Part shown: positions 1-6,372 of the stretch, piece after piece
Numbering within the stretch: position 1 is the first letter of the stretch
Layout: each line of letters begins with the position of its first letter
Assembly: GCA_035711865.1 (NCBI GenBank)
Contig: DASTBT010000060.1
Span: 1-11,710, forward strand
Source: JAOUEA01 sp035711865
GTDB lineage: Bacteria > Actinomycetota > UBA4738 > HRBIN12
Reading direction: 5' to 3'
Length of the DNA stretch: 11,710 bases
Notes under the pieces: model-generated
What the model saw: the letters and a program-made list of their open reading frames with translations, nothing else
The model's database searches: none
What the model was told of the DNA's origin: nothing
Made by a program: the position numbers and the translations under genes

Positions 1-50
1 CGATCGTCTCCTCGCGCAGGCGCAAGGGCCGTTCCCGCCTGTCCGCCTGA
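1..50 (+). CDS. rpmH: 50S ribosomal protein L34, C-terminal end (5' part outside window)
   Basis: Reading from base 3, the sequence gives 15 residues, IVSSRRRKGRSRLSA, followed by TGA at 48-50. This matches the invariant basic C-terminus of ribosomal protein L34 (family pattern ..SARRRKGRxxLSA). L34 is a very small protein of the large ribosomal subunit that packs against 23S rRNA. Only about the last third is inside the window; the start and promoter lie to the left. Its position 12 nt before rnpA is the classic rpmH-rnpA arrangement beside dnaA/oriC, so the origin is expected just upstream. Identification rests on the short tail plus the neighbouring gene order. Confidence 0.9.
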   Translation, partial: IVSSRRRKGRSRLSA

Positions 51-62
51 GAGCGAGCGCGG

Positions 63-377
63 GTGCGCCCCGAAGAGGTGCGCCGCGTCCTCGATCGAGG
101 CCGCCCCCACCACGGAAAGCGGGTGGTACTGTTCCTTGCGCCCGGGTCCGGTGACTGGGCAGTCGTGGCCGCGCGACGCGTGGGCGGGGCTGTCGATCGG
201 AACCGGGCGAGACGTATCCTGCGGGAGGCCTGGCGACAGGTATCGTCGCAGGTCACAGGGGACCTCGATGCCGTCCTTGTTGCCCGAGAGGGGATCCGGG
301 GGGCAACGACGCAGGATCTGGTGAGCGAGATGATCGACCTACTGCCTCGAGGGGCCGAACACGATGACGATCCGTGA
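63..377 (+). CDS. rnpA: Ribonuclease P protein component
   Basis: This is the protein subunit of RNase P, which helps the catalytic RNA bind pre-tRNA and release the 5' leader. The 104-residue product carries the family signature around residues 41-57 (GGAVDRNRARRILREAW, with the RNR core) and the later LVAREG strand. The only usable start is GTG at 63, because the frame is closed by the rpmH stop at 48-50, four codons upstream; the gene is therefore in the same frame as rpmH. The N-terminus is about 10 residues shorter than in E. coli RnpA: it begins almost directly at the helix equivalent to the usual LRRxxDF segment. The 3' end overlaps yidD by 14 nt, suggesting translational coupling. Family assignment is secure; the exact start is less so. 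Confidence 0.92.
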   Translation: MRPEEVRRVLDRGRPHHGKRVVLFLAPGSGDWAVVAARRVGGAVDRNRARRILREAWRQVSSQVTGDLDAVLVAREGIRGATTQDLVSEMIDLLPRGAEHDDDP

Positions 378-675
378 GGCCGGCTGGCTCGCGGGCGCGC
401 CGGCACGCGCCGCGGCGCTCGGGATCATCCGGTTGTACCAGACGGTCCTCGCCGGATGGCTCGGCGGGCAATGTCGGTTCGCACCCACGTGTTCGCACTA
501 TGCGGATCTCGCGATCCGACGACACGGCGCGACCAAGGGGCTGGCACTCGCCGTCTGGCGGGTCGCTCGGTGCAACCCGTACGGGCGGGGAGGTCTCGAC
601 CCGGTCCCCGAACCGCGGCGCTCGAGACCTATGTATGACGCTGTCTCTCAAGTGACGAAGGCGGCTCGCACCTAG
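364..675 (+). CDS. yidD: Membrane protein insertion efficiency factor YidD
   Basis: YidD is a small membrane-associated protein encoded beside yidC that aids insertion or processing of inner-membrane proteins. The 103-residue product shows all family hallmarks: IRLYQ near residue 22, CRFAPTCSHYAD (residues 37-48) with its two cysteines, a third cysteine in ARCNPYGRGG, and GGLDPVPEP. The family has a hydrophobic N-terminal helix, seen here at about residues 10-35. The start is ATG at 364 with GAGGGG nine bases upstream inside the rnpA end. It overlaps rnpA by 14 nt, and its TAG stop shares one base with the GTG start of yidC, so the three are probably translated together. The last 20 residues after DPVP are not conserved and look disordered. 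Confidence 0.93.
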   Translation: MTIREAGWLAGAPARAAALGIIRLYQTVLAGWLGGQCRFAPTCSHYADLAIRRHGATKGLALAVWRVARCNPYGRGGLDPVPEPRRSRPMYDAVSQVTKAART

Positions 676-1862
676 TGCTGGCTGAGATCCCCGTCATCTC
701 GCCGATCTTCCAGGGTCTGCTCGACGCGATCGGGTGGGTCCTGGCCTGGTTGTATGACATCGTTCCGAACTACGGCGTGGCGATCGTCGTGCTCACCCTG
801 GTGCTGCGTTTCCTGCTCTTCCCGCTCGGCATGAAGCAGATCAAGTCGATGCAGGCGATGCAGGCCCTGCAACCGAAGATCAAGGAGATCCAGAAGAAGT
901 ACCGGGGCAACAAGCAGAAGGCGCAGGAAGAGACGATGCGCCTGTACCGCGAAGCCGGGGTGAATCCTCTCGGAGGGTGCCTGCCTGTCCTCGCACAGTT
1001 CCCGCTGTTGATCGCCATGTACGCCGTGATCAGACCCCCCTCCTACGAGCCGTTCGACGCAGAGGGGGCGGTGGCAACCTCCGAGGCAGCCGTGGTGGCG
1101 TACCACATCAAGGACAACCACCTGCCGGTCGACAGCGAGCTGTTCGCCAGCGTCATCACGCACGAGGGAACCGGTTTCCTGGGATTGAACCTCCAGTGCT
1201 CGGCCGATCAGGCCGGCAACATCGACAAGAGCACGATCCGCGACACCAACCGAGAGGTCGTTGAACCGGGGCTCCCCCTGGTGGGCGACGACGGTGAACC
1301 GCTCGACTCGTTCACCTCGAAGCCGGTCCTGCCCTGCGGCACCGATGGCATCACGTCGAAGATCGGGTACGTCATCCTGCTGGGGTTGATGATCGGTACC
1401 TCCTTCTATCAGACGCTACAGACGCAGCGGGCGAGCCCTCAGGGAGCGGCATCCGGACAACAACAGATGATCCTGCGCATCATGCCGCTGTTCTTCGGCT
1501 TCATCGGTTATAGCTTCCCGTCGGGTCTCGTGCTGTATTGGACCGTATCCAACGTGTTCATGATCGGGCAGCAGACGCTCTTGCTCCGAGCGGGGCATAT
1601 CGGGCCGGACGCCATCGAGAAGCGCATCGCGCAACAGAAGGAGAAGATGGCGGCCCAGGCCGACAAGCCCCAGAAGAAGGGTTTCATGGCCTCGATGATG
1701 GAGAAGGCCGACGCAGAACGCACTCGTCGAGAGGACGGCGCCAAGAAGACCTCCACCGCGAAGGGATCGTCCCAGAACAAGCGGGGATCGTCGCCCCAGA
1801 ACAAGCGGGGATCGTCGGCGCAACGCAAGCCGAAGAAGCAAGGTGGGAAACATGGCGCGTGA
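675..1862 (+). CDS. yidC: Membrane protein insertase YidC/Oxa1 family
   Basis: YidC inserts and folds proteins in the cytoplasmic membrane, alone or with Sec. In the 395-residue product, core TM1 is about residues 33-51 and contains the conserved groove arginine (R45). The charged cytoplasmic hairpin (52-98) is followed by TM2 (100-120, PLGGCLPVLAQFPLLIAMY), TM3 (228-247) and TM4/TM5 (267-304, ending FPSGLVLYWTVSNVFMIGQQ). An insertion at about 121-227 would be extracytoplasmic and holds two cysteines, C175 and C221. The cytoplasmic tail (305-395) is Lys/Arg-rich with a short tandem repeat, fitting ribosome contact. The GTG start at 675 overlaps the yidD stop by one base; the ribosome-binding site is weak. 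The 3' end overlaps jag by 11 nt. The family is certain. Confidence 0.95.
   Translation: MLAEIPVISPIFQGLLDAIGWVLAWLYDIVPNYGVAIVVLTLVLRFLLFPLGMKQIKSMQAMQALQPKIKEIQKKYRGNKQKAQEETMRLYREAGVNPLGGCLPVLAQFPLLIAMYAVIRPPSYEPFDAEGAVATSEAAVVAYHIKDNHLPVDSELFASVITHEGTGFLGLNLQCSADQAGNIDKSTIRDTNREVVEPGLPLVGDDGEPLDSFTSKPVLPCGTDGITSKIGYVILLGLMIGTSFYQTLQTQRASPQGAASGQQQMILRIMPLFFGFIGYSFPSGLVLYWTVSNVFMIGQQTLLLRAGHIGPDAIEKRIAQQKEKMAAQADKPQKKGFMASMMEKADAERTRREDGAKKTSTAKGSSQNKRGSSPQNKRGSSAQRKPKKQGGKHGA
1763..1831 (+). repeat. Short tandem repeat in the yidC C-terminal tail
   Basis: Three adjacent units of 21, 24 and 24 bases each begin GGGATCGTC. The first two end CAGAACAAGCG; the third is diverged. They lie in frame in yidC and encode the peptide pattern GSS-x-Q-N/R-K, repeated three times in the basic cytoplasmic tail (about residues 364-387). 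The units differ by one inserted codon and a few substitutions, as expected from slippage or unequal crossing-over in a disordered tail. Confidence 0.75.
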
Positions 1863-2349
1863 GCGCGACGAGGCGCCCTCCCTCGATGAGCTCGAGGAGC
1901 AGGCCGACGCGGCCGCGGACTTCCTCGAAGAGATGCTCGCCAAGATGGGCATCGACGCCATCGCCGAACCGAGTCCCCACGAAGCGCACATGTACGTCGA
2001 TATCCTCGACGGCGCCGAGGAGGACATGTCGCTGCTGATCGGTCGGCACGGCCAGACGCTTGATGCGATCCAAGAGCTGACTCGCATGGCCGTGGCCCGC
2101 CGCTTGGATCAGCGGGTCCGGGTGATCGTCGATGTGGAGGACTACCGAAAGCGCCGGGAGGCTCGGCTGGGCGAACATGCACGCGAGCTTGCCGAGCGCG
2201 TGCGCGACGAAGGCCGAGAAGAAGAGCTCGATCCCATGAACTCCTACGAGCGCAAGCTCGTTCACGACGCCGTGGCCGACATCGAAGGGGTCGAGACGGA
2301 ATCTCGTGGCGTGGATCCCGAGCGTTACGTCGTGATCCGACCCGCCTGA
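1852..2349 (+). CDS. jag: Jag/KhpB-type RNA-binding protein with KH and R3H domains
   Basis: Jag (KhpB/EloR) proteins bind RNA and, in Gram-positive bacteria, affect cell elongation and division; the gene nearly always follows yidC. The 165-residue product has a KH-like domain at about residues 45-97 with its GxxG loop (IGRHG, 63-67). It also has an R3H domain at about 100-163 with the R-x3-H motif at R134-H138. The separate N-terminal Jag_N domain is absent, replaced by a short acidic helix (about 1-35), as in other short actinobacterial forms. I chose ATG at 1852 because AGGTGGG lies just upstream; an in-frame GTG at 1843 would add three residues but sits on that ribosome-binding site. The gene overlaps yidC by 11 nt. 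A 34-nt gap separates it from rsmG. Confidence 0.9.
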   Translation: MARERDEAPSLDELEEQADAAADFLEEMLAKMGIDAIAEPSPHEAHMYVDILDGAEEDMSLLIGRHGQTLDAIQELTRMAVARRLDQRVRVIVDVEDYRKRREARLGEHARELAERVRDEGREEELDPMNSYERKLVHDAVADIEGVETESRGVDPERYVVIRPA

Positions 2350-2383
2350 CCGAACTTCTTCGGCCGGAACGTTTCGGGAGGCC

Positions 2384-2989
2384 ATGTTTCACGTGAAACA
2401 TGAGGGTTGGGAAGCCGCGAGCGCCCTAGGGGTTCAGCTCGGATCCGAGGCGGAGGATCGCCTCGAACGGTACGAGCGCCTGCTGTTGGAGAAGGCCATC
2501 CCGCGGGGCATGATCGGTCCCTCCGACGCGCCGAAGCTTCGTGAGCGACACATCCTGGATTCGATCCGGGCTGCTCCCCTGCTACCGGCCTCCGGGACCG
2601 TGTGCGATCTCGGTTCGGGTGCCGGGCTGCCGGGCATCGCGCTCGCGATCGTGAGGCCCGATCTGCGGTGGGTGCTCGTGGAGGTCCGAAGGAACCGAGC
2701 CGCGTTCCTCGAGGAAGCCTCTGCCGGACTCGACAACGTGTCCGTCTACCCGAGGCGCCTCGAGACGCTCGGCACGCGGGTCGCGGCGTGCACAGCCAGG
2801 GCTTTCGCGACCGCACCCCGATCGTGGATAGCGGCGACGCACGTCCTCGAACCGGGTGGATCCCTGATCTACTGGGCCGGAGAGAGCTTCGACCCCGCGA
2901 CGGACCTGCCGAAGGACGTTTCGGCGCGGCTTTTCCCCTCAACCGCTCTTGCACGGGCGGGAGCGCTGGTTATCATGACTCGGCAGTGA
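2384..2989 (+). CDS. rsmG: 16S rRNA (guanine527-N7)-methyltransferase RsmG (GidB)
   Basis: RsmG makes m7G at position 527 of 16S rRNA using S-adenosylmethionine; loss gives low-level streptomycin resistance in many bacteria. The 201-residue product has the Rossmann methyltransferase fold with the SAM loop DLGSGAGLPG at 75-84, the acidic strand end LVE (E100), the RRNRAAFL helix and the upstream RHILDS motif (55-60). The N-terminal residues MFHVKH come from the parS palindrome overlapping the start. GGGAGG at 2376-2381 is only two bases before ATG 2384 but eleven before an in-frame GTG at 2393, so translation could start at either. The TGA stop (2987-2989) precedes parA by two bases, or overlaps it if parA starts at GTG 2986. 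Family assignment is secure. Confidence 0.95.
   Translation: MFHVKHEGWEAASALGVQLGSEAEDRLERYERLLLEKAIPRGMIGPSDAPKLRERHILDSIRAAPLLPASGTVCDLGSGAGLPGIALAIVRPDLRWVLVEVRRNRAAFLEEASAGLDNVSVYPRRLETLGTRVAACTARAFATAPRSWIAATHVLEPGGSLIYWAGESFDPATDLPKDVSARLFPSTALARAGALVIMTRQ
2385..2400. promoter_or_regulatory. parS: parS centromere site (ParB binding site)
   Basis: TGTTTCACGTGAAACA is a perfect 16-bp palindrome identical to the bacterial parS consensus; the flanking A and T extend the symmetry to 18 bp (2384-2401). ParB loads here, clamps DNA using CTP and spreads to form the complex that ParA pulls. The site sits across codons 1-6 of rsmG and about 0.6 kb upstream of parA. ParB bound or spreading from it could also restrict rsmG-parA-parB transcription. 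No second full site was found in the window. Confidence 0.97.
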
Positions 2990-2991
2990 CC

Positions 2992-4518
2992 ATGGCCTCC
3001 GCCGACGCCGGCGCCGCCCCGGGCACCTCCACTCGCTCGACTTCCAAGGGCGGTTCGTCTGCCGCATCCAAAGAGAAGCGAGCCAAGCGGGATAAGCGCG
3101 AGAAGAACGAGAAGAAGGCGAAGAGGCCCGTTCCCGTCGTTCCCGAGACGCCCGGCATCGCTCGGGTCATCGCGATCGCCAATCAGAAGGGGGGCGTCGG
3201 GAAGAGCACGACGGCCGTGTCCTTGGGAGCGGCTCTCGCGGATATCGGCTTCCGGGTGCTCGTCGTCGATCTGGATCCGCAGGGGAACGCCTCGACCGGC
3301 CTGGGCATCCGGCACGAAGCCCGGGAGATCTCCGTCTACGACGTGATCGTCTCGGAGGCCTCGGTCAGCGATGCGATCGTGCCGACGCCGGTCGATCGTC
3401 TTGCAGCGGTTCCTTCGACGATCGACCTCGCGGGCGCCGAGATCGAGCTGGTGAGTCAGTTCTCTCGGGAGACTCGGCTGAAGAAGGCGCTAGAGACCGT
3501 TCGCGAGGGTTCGTTCGACTTCATCTTGCTCGATTGTCCTCCGTCCCTTGGGCTGCTCACGATCAACGCCCTCACCGCGGCCGAAGAGCTCATCGTGCCG
3601 ATCCAATGTGAGTACTACGCGCTCGAGGGTCTCGGTCAGCTCCTGCGGAATGTCTCGCTCGTGCAGCAGAACATCAACCCAGGACTTCGCGTCTCCGGCA
3701 TCGTGATGACGATGTTCGATCCGCGGACCAAGCTCTCCGAACAAGTCGTCGACGAGGTCAAGCGATACTTCGGGGAACTCGTGTACGACGCCATCATCCC
3801 GAGGACGGTCCGGCTCTCCGAAGCACCCGGCTTCGGGCAGCCGATCACGGTGTACGATCCGAGATCCAAGGGGGCGACGAGTTATCGCGAGCTCGGCCGC
3901 GAGGTGGCGTTGCGGCCAACCCCCACGGAGCCGATGCCCGCGTTCGACGACCTCCCCACGGTCGTCGTACCGCCCCTGGAAGGCTCCGAGCTCACAGCCG
4001 AGGCTCCACTCGACGAAGACGAGATCAGCGAGGCATCGATCGGATCCACCGTCACGGAAGTCGATCCTCGTCCCGAGCCGGCAACCGAGCCCGAGCCGAT
4101 GCCCGCGCCCACTCCCGAACCCGAGCCCACTCCCGAACCCGAGCCGATGCCCGCGCCCACCCCCGAGCCAGAGCCCACTCCCGAACCCGAGCCGATGCCA
4201 CCACCCCGATCCGCCGGGCCGGTCCTCGACGAGGACGACGTGTGGGAGCCCGCGGCTCCACCTGAATCGCCACGTGTCCCGCCGCCCCCTCGGGCCGAGT
4301 CCACGGCGGCGGCGCAGACGGATCACATGCCGGGGCGCCGGGTCGTGGTGATCGACGAGGACGCGGAGATCGAGGCCGCCTCGCGCAAGGGCGGGACCGC
4401 CGTGTCAGGACCAGATCCGCAGCAGGGCCATGCCGTGGCCGACATCGGCGCCACGCTCGAGGACGAGGCGACGGTGCCCAAGCGTCGGTGGCGATTGTTT
4501 CGGAAGGGAGGCGAGTGA
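2992..4518 (+). CDS. parA: Chromosome-partitioning ATPase ParA (Soj) with long Pro/Glu-rich C-terminal extension
   Basis: ParA binds DNA non-specifically as an ATP dimer and moves ParB-parS complexes. In the 508-residue product, residues 1-55 are a Lys/Arg-rich, probably disordered extension. Residues 56-305 are the ATPase core: deviant Walker A KGGVGKST (66-73), DLDPQGN (93-99), Walker B FILLDCPP (177-184) and the IIPRTVRLSEAPGFGQP segment (268-284). Most chromosomal ParA proteins end near here; this one continues for some 200 residues. That tail runs acidic linker, a 16-residue Pro/Glu repeat (367-403), a second acidic linker, and the basic tip VPKRRWRLFRKGGE. The frame is open throughout, without a frameshift. 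I chose ATG 2992; GTG 2986, overlapping the rsmG stop, is equally possible, and no clear ribosome-binding site decides. The upstream open frame lies within rsmG and is not real. The stop shares one base with parB. Confidence 0.95.
   Translation: MASADAGAAPGTSTRSTSKGGSSAASKEKRAKRDKREKNEKKAKRPVPVVPETPGIARVIAIANQKGGVGKSTTAVSLGAALADIGFRVLVVDLDPQGNASTGLGIRHEAREISVYDVIVSEASVSDAIVPTPVDRLAAVPSTIDLAGAEIELVSQFSRETRLKKALETVREGSFDFILLDCPPSLGLLTINALTAAEELIVPIQCEYYALEGLGQLLRNVSLVQQNINPGLRVSGIVMTMFDPRTKLSEQVVDEVKRYFGELVYDAIIPRTVRLSEAPGFGQPITVYDPRSKGATSYRELGREVALRPTPTEPMPAFDDLPTVVVPPLEGSELTAEAPLDEDEISEASIGSTVTEVDPRPEPATEPEPMPAPTPEPEPTPEPEPMPAPTPEPEPTPEPEPMPPPRSAGPVLDEDDVWEPAAPPESPRVPPPPRAESTAAAQTDHMPGRRVVVIDEDAEIEAASRKGGTAVSGPDPQQGHAVADIGATLEDEATVPKRRWRLFRKGGE
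4090..4200 (+). repeat. 48-bp tandem repeat encoding a 16-residue Pro/Glu unit in parA
   Basis: Two full 48-bp units (4090-4137 and 4138-4185) and the first 15 bases of a third (from 4186) lie in frame. Each full unit encodes PEPMPAPTPEPEPTPE. The two units differ at three bases (ACT/ACC, GAA/GAG, CCC/CCA), all synonymous. The encoded segment resembles the extended Pro-rich rods seen in TonB-like spacers. Confidence 0.93.
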
Positions 4519-5411
4519 TGTCGAAGCGTGGTGGCCTGGGGCGGGGCCTGTCGGCGTTGATCCCGGGTGCGCCAGAAGCCGGTGAAGGAGTCTCCGGCCT
4601 CCTCGAGGTTCCGGTGCACGCCGTCACTCCGAACCCGAAGCAGCCCCGCACTCACTGGGACGAGGAAGAGATCCAGGCCCTCGCGGCTTCCATCAGGGAG
4701 GTCGGCATCCTGCAGCCGATCGTCGTTCGCAGCTCGGGAGACGACGGCTACGAGCTCGTTGCCGGGGAACGCCGACTGCGAGCCGCCAAAGTCGCGGGTC
4801 TCGCGACCGTGCCCGTGGTGCTCCGCGAGACCGACGACGCCGACCTGTTGCGAGAGGCGCTGATCGAGAACATCCACCGGCAGGACCTCGGTCCCATCGA
4901 GCTGGCCGAGGCGTTCCGGCAGCTGCTCGAGGATCTCGGGCTGAAGCAAGAGGACCTCGCGGAACGGGTCGGTGTGTCACGGTCACACATCGCGAACACC
5001 ATCAGGCTGCTGCAGCTGCCGATCGAGACCCAGCAGCTGCTCACCGACGCGAAGATCCAAGCAGGCCACGCTCGGGCGCTCCTGGCCCTGGGGGAGGCCG
5101 ATGCGGTGAACACCCTCGCGTTGAGGGTTGCCGCCGAGGATCTCTCTGTTCGCGAGACCGAAGACCTCGTTCGCCGGTACCTCGAGCCGCCGGCGGAGCA
5201 GCGGCCCGCGCCCGATGTCGGGACGACGCCCGCCACCGATCCCGGCATGGCCGAGGTCGAGGAGATCCTGTCGGAACAGCTCGCCACACGGGTGCTGATC
5301 CAGTACGGGAAGAAGCGTGGCCGGGTGGTCATCGAATTCGGCTCTGTCGACGACCTCGAGCGCATCGTCTCGGAGATCGTCGGGTCAGGCCCCGGGCTCT
5401 CTCCCGATTGA
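4518..5411 (+). CDS. parB: Chromosome-partitioning protein ParB (Spo0J), CTP-dependent parS clamp
   Basis: ParB binds parS, hydrolyses CTP, and slides or spreads as a clamp. The 297-residue product begins with the ParA-activating peptide (KRGGLGRGLSALIPG, 3-17). The N-terminal CTPase domain has the P-motif GERRLRA (83-89) and C-motif ENIHRQDL (117-124). A helix-turn-helix follows at about 143-165 (KQEDLAERVGVSRSHIANTI), then a variable linker and a C-terminal dimerisation domain (about 245-292). ATG 4518 overlaps the parA TGA by one base, with GGGAGG a few bases upstream inside parA. The perfect parS at 2385 is its evident target. Nothing essential appears to be missing. Confidence 0.96.
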   Translation: MSKRGGLGRGLSALIPGAPEAGEGVSGLLEVPVHAVTPNPKQPRTHWDEEEIQALAASIREVGILQPIVVRSSGDDGYELVAGERRLRAAKVAGLATVPVVLRETDDADLLREALIENIHRQDLGPIELAEAFRQLLEDLGLKQEDLAERVGVSRSHIANTIRLLQLPIETQQLLTDAKIQAGHARALLALGEADAVNTLALRVAAEDLSVRETEDLVRRYLEPPAEQRPAPDVGTTPATDPGMAEVEEILSEQLATRVLIQYGKKRGRVVIEFGSVDDLERIVSEIVGSGPGLSPD

Positions 5412-5418
5412 GACCCGG
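5392..5418 (+). terminator. Possible terminator hairpin at the parB 3' end
   Basis: CCGGG (5392-5396) and TCTC (5398-5401) pair with GAGACCCGG (5410-5418), giving a 9-bp stem with one bulged C and an 8-nt loop. It spans the parB stop codon and lies in the only gap between convergent parB and ddl. There is no T-run after it, so this is at best a U-less actinobacterial-type terminator; chance pairing in GC-rich DNA is possible. Confidence 0.35.
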
Positions 5419-5430
5419 AACGGACCTTGA

Positions 5431-6372
5431 TCAGCGATGTCGGCGACTGAGCGCAGACTGCATGACGACATCACACAGTTGCGACAGCCCCATGCCCGCC
5501 GCGTTCGCTCCCATCGGCAAGAGGCTGGTCTCCGTCATGCCCGGTGAGACGTTCACCTCGAGGACCCACGGATTCTCCGCGGCGTCGACGATCATGTCCA
5601 CCCTCGTGACGTCACGCAGACGTAACGCTTCCCATGCGGCCGCGGCCGCATCGGTGCACGCGGCCGCCGCATTCTCGCTCAGGCGAGCCGGCGCGAAGTA
5701 TTCGGTCGCGCCCGCCGTGTACCGGGCCGCGTAATCGTACGTGCCCCCCTTGGGCACGATCTCCACGGCGGGGAGAACCTCGCCCGGCGTCCCTACCACC
5801 CCGATCGCGATCTCCGTGCCGACGATCGCGCTCTCGACGACGGCCCCGCCACTGAACGACAGGGCAGCCATCACGGCGGCGGGGAGGTCCGACTCACGAG
5901 CGACCGTGGTCACGCCGAGCGCTGAACCGCTCCTCGAGGGTTTGACGATGCACGGCAACCCGACTCGATCGACCGCGCGACCGAGCGCGGCCCCCGCGCC
6001 GAGGTCCCGTAGGGCAGCGTCCTCGATCGGCGCCCAGGCCGGCGTCGGCACTCCGGCCCGAGAGAGGGCCTCCTTGGCCAAGAGCTTGTCGAACGCGACC
6101 TCGCAATCGAACGCCGACGTGCCTGTATAGGCCAGCTCGAGCAGGTCGAGCAGGCGTTGAACGGTGCCGTCCTCGCCTTCTTTGCCGTGCATCGCGAGGT
6201 AGCAGAGGTCGGGAGCTCGTTCCTGGAGCGTCTCGGCCAGTGACGTCTCGGCCGGGTCGATCGCCTCGGCCGCGTGGCCGAGCTCATGGAGCGCCCCCAG
6301 GACGCGGTGACCGCTCCGCAGCGAGACGTCTCGCTCGGGCGTTCGCCCACCTGCTAATACCGCCACCTTCAC
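5431..6372 (-). CDS. ddl: D-alanine--D-alanine ligase
   Basis: Ddl joins two D-alanines with ATP, making the dipeptide that ends the peptidoglycan stem. The 313-residue product follows E. coli DdlB closely. It has the GGRTPERDVSLRSG loop (8-21, including E13), MHGKEGEDGTVQ (61-72), the ATP-grasp lysine region VKPSRSGSALG (143-153), the omega-loop TYDYAARY (211-218), RVDM (257-260) and the Mg-binding end LEVNVSPGMT (271-280). The YDY loop fits D-Ala-D-Ala rather than D-Ala-D-Lac specificity. Translation starts at GTG 6372, whose first four bases overlap the aminotransferase stop, so the two genes are probably coupled. It converges on parB with a 19-nt gap. Function is confident; whether it is the only ddl of the genome is unknown. 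Confidence 0.92.
   Translation of the reverse strand: MKVAVLAGGRTPERDVSLRSGHRVLGALHELGHAAEAIDPAETSLAETLQERAPDLCYLAMHGKEGEDGTVQRLLDLLELAYTGTSAFDCEVAFDKLLAKEALSRAGVPTPAWAPIEDAALRDLGAGAALGRAVDRVGLPCIVKPSRSGSALGVTTVARESDLPAAVMAALSFSGGAVVESAIVGTEIAIGVVGTPGEVLPAVEIVPKGGTYDYAARYTAGATEYFAPARLSENAAAACTDAAAAAWEALRLRDVTRVDMIVDAAENPWVLEVNVSPGMTETSLLPMGANAAGMGLSQLCDVVMQSALSRRHR

Noticed and set aside
2350..2363. 5-bp hairpin (CCGAA/TTCGG) between jag and rsmG
   Set aside because: The stem is too short for a terminator and there is no T-run; the genes are likely co-transcribed.
1508..2401. Long minus-strand ORF opposite yidC, jag and the rsmG start
   Set aside because: It is a GC-rich shadow: its MFHVKH start only reflects the parS palindrome read backwards, and the product is arginine-rich without domains.
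2602..2991. Upstream open extension of the parA frame (130 codons)
   Set aside because: It runs inside rsmG, which has clear methyltransferase motifs in its own frame; the extension has no homology and the ParA domain begins after 2992.
4090..4200. Tandem repeat considered as a CRISPR array or origin iterons
   Set aside because: There are no spacers, the repeat is strictly in frame within parA, and its differences are synonymous, so it is coding.
3882..4304. Minus-strand Gly/Ser repeat ORF opposite parA
   Set aside because: The Gly/Ser repeats are the complement of the parA Pro/Glu repeat; parA is well supported on the plus strand.
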